From positions 124,001 through 188,000 of the forward strand of contig CAJQUW010003148.1 in the NCBI GenBank assembly GCA_907163375.1: 64,000 bases of DNA. The letters run 5' to 3'. Of this stretch, positions 56,746-64,000 are shown piece after piece (position 1 is the stretch's first letter; each line of letters begins with the position of its first letter). The stretch is from Prostheceraeus crozeri (taxonomy: Eukaryota > Platyhelminthes > Polycladida > Euryleptidae). Position numbers and translations under genes: made by a program. The notes under the pieces were generated by a model. It saw nothing but the letters and a program-made list of their open reading frames with translations. It ran no database searches and was not told the DNA's origin.

Positions 56746-59700
56746 CGGTACTTTTCGTTCATTATGTTCACTATAGGATCTTGAATATAGCCTTCACTAG
56801 AAATTATAGGTCTATTCGTTCATTATTTAAAATGTAGGCTACATTAGAGATAAGTACTTCTCTGTCATTATTTAGGAAACAATTGGGCTTACTTTTCCTT
56901 CATCATTGTTTATCGCACTTGAATTCTTCGGAAGCTTGTGAAATCCCAAAAGGTGCATTTTGAATTACCTGATTTCATCATGCTCCCTACCAAGAAGTTT
57001 TTAATCCTCAGTGCAGCCGATGGTATTTATATCTACAATCATGGAGGCATACCATCTTACTCCTGTGCCGAAGACATCGCCAACATCTCTTTATAAATTC
57101 CGTTCCATCAGCTTGTTGCCGCTCCCTGCTTAGATCAGAAAAAGCCCTTGATAAAATATCAAGTATTTTCAAGCTCTATTTGGTGCGAGGTAATACAGTT
57201 TTGATGGGCCATTCAGTTACTGCCGCTGTTGATATTATAGAAAAGGCACAATGCGTTCATGAATTTTGAGTCTGATGCATCGAGCAGACTCTAGTAATAA
57301 GAAAGATGATGCAAATACTAATCCCCTAAGTGATGTGCTTAATGGGTAGCAGGCTACCCTATGAGCCGTCAATGAGGACTAAGAGAGTGGAATTGCCTTT
57401 CGTATCCTATTACTGCAAGAATTGGTATTCATCAGGGGTCGGCACTGGGACGTGAATTATTCTTTTTATGTCTATCGGAGAGGACATACTTGAATTCTGC
57501 ACACCCTTCTGTGCCATGAGCTTTGAAACATTGTTGGATTATTGTGCAATGACTTATGCTGACATTAGGCATGACCTACAGTTTGAGTCATCTTAACAAG
57601 TACTTTGGAAAGTGTAGCAATGTACTTTTTAAAACCCGACCCACATAATAAATTCGTCTCTGACGACGAAATCTCGTCTCTGGCTCCGGTTATGTCAATT
57701 AGATTATTTATTTTGATCTGAAAACACAAAGTATACAAATCTATTTACATAATTATGTTGAACATAAATGCTTGCAATTCGGATAAATTATGCTGGTAAG
57801 TTACATTCAAATCATATATTTTTCTCCGCAGATGCTGTCTGTCGATGCCATATATTTATGACCACAGAATGAACGCAGAGTATTACAGATTATACTTCAT
57901 AGAGCACGGAATAGGCGAACTGCATTGATGCTTTACCGAAGCCTACACAGACAGAATGAGTCGGATGCGGTTCTTTCTCCCAATTTTCACATAGTGCAAT
58001 GCGACACAGCGCTAACATTCGTTGACAAGATATCAATTCGACCCCGATGAACATTCGATATCTCAAATACCTAGAAAGTGTTCATAGAGCAGGCAGCTAA
58101 TCTGAAAGACGAGCAGAATTCTTCGTCTGTGGTTACTATGCGGTCTATTTGTCCTCTTTCTATGTATGAATTATGTCTATCCTCAAATCAACTGATGACA
58201 TGACTTGATTTCGTCAAAGTTACATTTATTCTTCTCTTATTTCTTTCCTAAAAATTCGTTCCTCGTTTAGAAACCAGACTGTGATGGAAAATTATTGACG
58301 TGGCGGTATCGGGCTATAATACTTAATTCTGAGTGACATGAACTTAAATCCCTAGAACCCTTTGATATCAGACAAAGGACCTTGTGCTAAAATTTCCTTA
58401 TGAATTTCGTTGATCGAATAATTTGTAAATTATCAAAAGTGGATTCATTATTTCCAGACTTAAACTGCACTAATTTTCTATCGTAAAACTATGCACTATG
58501 CAAAGTGGAAGTGCCAAAGTTAGATTAAATTGATGCAACTTGAACGCGTTGTCAAAACAGAACTACTTCTTGAAAGCTACTATGATAGTTGTAAAAGCAT
58601 GACAGAGTGGTTAGAATAGAAAATATTTACGGTTTCAACTTTTACCAAAGTCTATTCTAGTTTTCAGAGAACATGTACGGTGCTCCTTGCCCTCCTCAGC
58701 TGATGCATCGTTGGACGGTAGACAATTGAATCAGTTGAAATGTCACAGAACCTATTCATGAGAGAGAAAGAGGTGTAACAGTGCATTCCGATTCATTTTT
58801 CATCGTGCGTCACGTGGCGGTTCTAAAATTAGACGTTCAGTGTACTTATCGGACATGTACCTGCACTTTGCTATTCAATGCAGTGATCACGTGCTACTGC
58901 ATGCACTGCAGCAACTGATTCGCTCGACTGTCAGATGAAAAAACGAATTTCCCGTGTCACGCGAGGCATAATTCACGCATTTATCTCACAATTTCTGGTG
59001 ATTACATGATACTCGTATTTACTCAAATAAGAAATGCTTTAATGGAATTCATGGAAAATTCATGGAAATCATGACTTCTTGAAAAATCAAGGTATTCTAC
59101 CATTGCGAGGGAGCAGTACAGAGATCTTGCAAGTTAGACCGGTGGACATGTGTACTTTGCGCGCTGCAGTTGAGAATATTGCCATGCGAGCTGGCTGGAA
59201 TTATCCGGATTCATACATCAGTAAAACCAGATTTTTCAATAATTGATAATAATATAATATATAATATAATATTTTCATAATGATGAGCCTCTGCCTACAT
59301 ACCCTGCAATCACCGTTTCTCTATCGTTATTGTCGTTATTGTATTGTGGCGCAGAGATATACGAGTAGTAGCTTAGTTCTATTTTGACTGCATGTTGAGT
59401 TTTGACGAATGCGATTGACCGTTCATAGAAGCCATGTCATGTCAGTCGTCAAGTTCTTCAAGAGATCTTCCCTTTCGCAGATGAAATGTAGGCCTACTGC
59501 CAAGAAAATTTTCATTCTTGCTAAGATAGATTAGATGCATATTTCCGAGGATTGAACGAGAGCAGATTTTGATATGAAATATTGTATCACGCATATGGCT
59601 AATAATGAACTTGGAAAAATAAGCCATACTGCTAAAATTGATGATTTATACAAATTTTTACCGATATAACAGCCTAATCACAATACAATAATCTGACATA

Positions 59701-60130
59701 CCGCTTGGATGTATTGATTGATGTAAATGCACAGACTAAACCTCCTGATTAAGAATTGAGAATGAGATACACAAAGACATGAATGCTTCACTATTCTAAC
59801 CACTAGCTTTTAAGATATGAACAGAATCCTTGCCTTGCCTTGTTTGAAGTAAAGGAGATGTTCATGATTTCATCACTGTTAAATACTCTCACATTACTGC
59901 AGCTGATACAGTAATGTCAAACAATATGTAGCATATGTCTCTAAAGTGCGCCTCATGCACAACAGCAATCCACTTTTCTATAGTCAATCATACCTATAGT
60001 GGTCTAGAAATTCTCCGGGAAGTAAGGAAAATTCATTAACCGGATCGGACATGAACCCGAGTTCAGTTTTCCCGAAAAATTCCCGAATAAGCTTTGAAGA
60101 AATATTCACCGCGCACGTGTGCTTGGACGT
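56746..60130. other. Non-coding stretch
   Basis: No gene, RNA or clear repeat that I can support. AT-rich runs near 59240-59275. Confidence 0.4.
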
Positions 60131-60274
60131 ATTTAATCAACATGATGACTAATATCTGAAATGCGGAAAGCTATTGACAATGAGGGGAACTCTTGAGTAG
60201 CCAGGATTCTTTTTCGAGGGGGGACGACATCAGAATATAAGAAGCTTAGCAAATCTATGTTAATCTTGTACAGG

Positions 60275-60490
60275 CTGATTTCAAAAAAGACAATACACTC
60301 AGAAAATATTTGTCTAGAAGCTATAAGGACAAAAGCAAACGTGCAACTCAGTAAAATTCCCGGGTTGCGCATGTACTTTTTCAACCTATAAAGAAAACAG
60401 CGATGAACAGCTTGAAAGGGAGGAAGGAGTAAGGTCATTCATGGAACGTAGTTCCACAAATGTTTATTCAATGCACTGTCGCAGAGAAGT
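60275..60490 (-). repeat. Decayed interspersed repeat, inverted partner of 62474-62690
   Basis: About 215 bases align with the reverse complement of 62474-62690 at roughly 80% by eye. Both copies can be read with fragments such as FQAVHxCFLYRLKKYM, which may be the end of an old transposase, but breaks are too many to name a family. Confidence 0.6.
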
Positions 60491-60611
60491 GCGGTCGAAA
60501 AGCGGTGCTTTTGAGAAAATATAACGTTTCGCTTGGTGATTCTAAGAGAGCAAAACATGATAGAATTAGATAAATGAATAGGCTTTCTACAAATTAAAGC
60601 AACGGTTGCTG

Positions 60612-60715
60612 TTGGATTTGCAATTATTAAGTTCGTGAAATTTCGGCTGGCATTCATAGAATATTGCTTTAACCGAACTGCTGGCAAATGGCCTAAGTTA
60701 GTGCACCTGCAATCA
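60612..60715 (+). repeat. Direct repeat partner of 61845-61950
   Basis: Shares TTTGCAATTA, GTGAAATTTCG, GGCATTCAT and ACTGCTGGCAAATGGCCTAA-like words in the same order. Together with the inverted pair it suggests a rearranged repeat family over 60.1-62.7 kb. Confidence 0.55.
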
Positions 60716-61682
60716 TTAATATATGCAGTGTTAGATTTGAGCTTCACAGCAGTAGGAGGGAAGTTCTCGACCGTACGTTTTTGGGTCAACGTCGTAACCA
60801 AAGTCGGAAAAAGTGGTGATGAAAAGGAAAGGGACATTGATTCTTATAGCACCACTCTCATCCTAGCACCTAGGATGCCCGCGAATAATTTGAAAATAGT
60901 TGAAGCATAAATGGAATAAGACGGAGATAGGCCTATTTGATGCTTGAAAGGGACTTTCCAATGCATGCATTTGTTGCTATCCGTATTTAGTCAAATAATA
61001 CTTCAGGTGAGGTCCGTAGATAGCCTTGTGAATCAGAATTTTATAGTAGGTCTACACATGTGAAGATCCCAATAAACACTCCAACAGAATCATTTAGTAT
61101 TTTATTGCAACTAGACCTATGATGAGTTCATAAAGATCGGACTTCTATCAATATTCACAGTGTGAAAGGTAAACGATGTTCCCGAACCTGATTTTCTGGA
61201 TTGTGAAGAATTCTATTGCATTGATATGAATCAAATACCATGTGTGCGTTGTCGACAAGACCCTGAAAGCAACAAGATAGCATTCTGGATTCCACTCTTT
61301 TTGTGATGGCTTCGCTACCTTTAATTATTCCTTTAAGCATTTTCTGCTTCTCGAATTCATTTGTCATCTTTCTGAGCAAAGAAAGTCAATTATTGATGAT
61401 AAGACAATTAAGTTTATGAAGAATCATGAGGAAATCAGGCCTACACTTGTCAATGTTGCTCATATTCACAAAAATAATAAATTGATGCTCAATCAATCTG
61501 GTTGAGGCAATATAAGGCCGATCTACCGGAAATATTCTTCCCCCTCAGGGAAGGAAGGCACATCTTCAGTGCCGGGGATGAGACGAGTCAGTGAAGGGGA
61601 ACTTCCTCACTTTCCCTCCCCTCAAATCCAACAATGAATATATGCTGCTTTTTTGCAAACACAATGTAAATAGGATAATTGA

Positions 61683-61800
61683 ATATTGAATTGCATCCTC
61701 AGTTGAAAAATGGGAGCAGACCTGAATAGTTGCCATTTCATCAAATATCAGGAATCATCAGCAGTCCTAGTTCATATCCCTCAAAATATTCACAAATCCC
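61683..61800 (+). repeat. Interspersed repeat, inverted match to 17740-17860
   Basis: ATCCTCAGTTGAAAA, GGGAGCAGACCTGAATAG and CATCAGC words occur in the same order in the reverse complement of 17740-17860. Confidence 0.5.
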
Positions 61801-62473
61801 CTTTTAAAGTTGCAGCCATGCCAGGGTAAATTTTAGGTTTGCAATTAGCAAATTAGTGAAATTTCGACGGGCATTCATTAAATATCACTTTAAACGCACT
61901 ACTGGCAAATCGCCTAAGTTAGTGCGTTACAATAATTCACAACGGTTACTGTTAGTGAAATGTGATGAAAGCCAGCCCTAGCAATTTCAATCATCTTGTT
62001 GACAATGCCGCGACTGACAATTGCGACGAGCAATTGATTTTTTCAAGTTTCACGGAAGTATCGAAATGCTGTTGAGTTTAAATGAAGAGTATCCTGAATT
62101 GAATGCTTCCCACACTACTGTAAATTATAAAATTGATAAGTTGAAAAATCTCTGTTTTCCATGGCCAGAACAGCATTTTTTATTCTCACGGTGGCACACA
62201 TTCAGGGGGAAATATATCAGGGTGCACATCGGAGAACATTATCACTGTTCTTAGGGCAATCACAGGCATCGGCTAATCACTTCACGAGGTATCCCGACAA
62301 CTTGGCGAGTCACTTCTGTGGGCCATTGGATTGTTCGCCAGCTCAGTACTGAAACCATACGCTACACCTAGCCGAACGTCAACGAAATCATCGTGTCAGA
62401 GCCGAACCTCCTATGGTAGAGATGTTCCGCAGCGGTGCTATCAACCTTGAATTTTTTTCAATAGTGATTAAGC

Positions 62474-62690
62474 AATGCTCTGCGACAGTGCATTCAAGAA
62501 GCATTTGTGGAACTGCGTTCCAGGAATGATCTTAACCCTACTTTTCAAGCTGTTCATTACTGTTTCCTTTATAGGCTGAAAAAGTACATGCATAACGTGG
62601 ACTGTTTTACTGAGTTGTACATTTTTTTGTCATGATAGCTTCTTGACAATTTTTCAGAGTGTATTGTCTTTCTTGAAATCCCCCTGTATT
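62474..62690 (+). repeat. Decayed interspersed repeat, inverted partner of 60275-60490
   Basis: CTCTGCGACAGTGCATTCAA, GTTCATTACTGTTTCC and AAAAAGTACATGCAT correspond to inverted words at 60275-60490. Upstream (62021-62254) a 77-codon frame has a weak helix-turn-helix look but is not assigned. Confidence 0.6.
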
Positions 62691-64000
62691 ATTTCACTAT
62701 CTTGTGTTAATGGTTTTTATGCACATCATGCATCTTAATGCATGTAAATATACATGTATGCATACAATATACCATTATTGAGTTGATTATTGACAAAATT
62801 GGCATTTAAATGTTATATAAAAATCATAAAGAGATTGTATATAGTGTCATTTGGAAGCTGTAATATAGCACTTTCCTTTGCGAAACCTTACATTTTTGTA
62901 TTCTATATTTATGCAGAATCCATTTTCCATTCATTTGTTCTCTTTGAAGCGTGATTGACAGGTGCGTAGGCAGACAATTGCACAGGCAAGCCATGTTGCT
63001 CAGGTCCGAACGATTGGTAAAGTGATTGGTATAGATCACTTAATAAAACGCGTTAGGCTAATAGCCTAACCGGAGAAGGTAGCCGTGTAATGTGACGCAA
63101 TTTGACGGGAGAGGGTTTAGGAATGGCAATAAATAAGTTTCCACTCTTGCTCTGGTTGTGATTGGCAGCCGTAAAATGTAGTCCAAAGGCGTAGAAATTA
63201 CATCAGACAGAAATGTAAAAATGTTGGTAGATATCATTATATAAAGTTGCCATGAGTCTCAATAAATATTGAAAAACCCAAAAAACGGCAAAGGCCGAAA
63301 TAGAGTTGTAGATATGTTTCAATGCCAGATGACTTCTTTAATGGATAATTGGAATGCAGCCGTCAAATTTGCGATTCTGAGATCAAAATATCCCAATTAT
63401 CGTCAGGTGTAATTCGTTTCTTGCATTCTTAGAAATCATTGGACATATTTTGGGATTTTGTTGAGGAGTTTCTGTAGGTGATCGGATATATAGTCAACAA
63501 TATATATATCACCAACAACTGCAATCAGTGAAGATAACGAATCTGATTCAGAGTTAGAATTAGATGTAGCCAATTTCCATCATTTATTCGTAGTACTAAT
63601 TAACTAATCCGCCCATAATTTTATAGCTTTACTCATCTCTAACTTCGTCTTTTATTTCAGATGATTAAATTTCAACCAATTTTTGTTGCGATAGATCTCC
63701 CAACGGTCCATTATCAATGTCTTGGTCAATGGAATAATCCATTCTCTGTCGTCCTTGTCATCCATTCCTTGTCGAAGTAGATACAAAACTTCCAGGAATA
63801 TGTTGCAAAATGAGTGAATTCTAATATTCGAAAAAATTTGTGCAAAACTGAATCTACGTCAAAGTCATTTAAAATAAATTTTCCAATCTACCGAGCTCAC
63901 ATGAGAATGCAAAATTTCGAGAAACGATTGGCGAGTGTCGCAAAGAACGTGCCGACTAGTAATTATCCGATAATAAAAGTTTGTTTGGTTCGAAAAAAAA
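62691..64000. other. Non-coding stretch at right edge
   Basis: No gene is supported. The word ACGGTCCATTATCAATGT near 63700 resembles ACGGTCCATTTATCAATGTT near 48893, a possible trace of the same backbone repeat. Confidence 0.35.

Overview
This is a piece of an animal nuclear genome. It is AT-rich, with spliceosomal introns, TATA boxes, AATAAA signals, tRNA-derived SINEs and many eukaryotic DNA transposons and retrotransposons. I see no rRNA operon, no Shine-Dalgarno-led operon, no CRISPR array and no convincing host protein gene. The repeats and the frequent TAGGCCTA-type words suggest a marine invertebrate, perhaps a deuterostome, but the sequence alone does not prove this.

Region 1 (1 to about 11.3 kb) is the right part of a Polinton/Maverick (adintovirus-like) element that runs off the left edge. 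It carries a capsid-type protein (1-1080 +, incomplete), a protein-primed family B DNA polymerase (minus strand; two small 5' introns, one in-frame stop just after the catalytic DTDS), a small unrecognised gene (5512-5907 +), a broken gene with a tandemly duplicated 5' end (6261-6857 +), a small acidic gene with its own TATA box (6864-7118 -), and a Cys-rich/coiled-coil gene (7473-8639 -) with one in-frame stop and a probable 5'-UTR intron. It is followed by a tandem array in which 284- and 295-bp monomers alternate as a 579-bp higher-order unit, opened by an inverted copy.

Region 2 (11.3-26.9 kb) is mostly non-coding. It holds a short MITE (14917-15302), tRNA-derived SINE pieces near 16 kb, a 3-kb element with long terminal inverted repeats (19337-22310) encoding a Cys-rich protein with two nonsense codons, and a hAT-type non-autonomous element (24033-25063) with a near-perfect 8-bp target duplication.

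Region 3 (26.9-49.2 kb) is a dense nest of transposons: a pogo/Tigger element (26963-28927), a Tc1 element (30663-32048), a decayed DD41D mariner (32193-33872), a five-exon BED-finger hAT element (33875-38832, exact 8-bp TSD) sitting on the mariner's terminus, one LINE inserted inside the reverse transcriptase of another (38.9-43.0 kb), a hAT fragment (43.2-43.8 kb), and a Tc1/mariner element with 38-residue D-D spacing (45127-48855) split by a second, non-autonomous hAT (46398-48751). The backbone around 26.8-30.0 kb recurs in inverted orientation at 44.6-49.2 kb.

Region 4 (49.2-64 kb) has no recognisable genes. Its main feature is a pair of near-identical 997-bp TA-flanked elements in opposite orientation (52468-53464 and 55747-56743), full of ATAC boxes at roughly helical spacing. 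A decayed interspersed repeat lies at 60-62.7 kb.

The genes do not form a host pathway. The Polinton genes are the parts of a virus-like self-synthesising transposon (replication and capsid), and nearly every other coding trace is a transposase or reverse transcriptase. Many are broken by a single stop or a one-base homopolymer indel, so most are young or were called from imperfect assembly.
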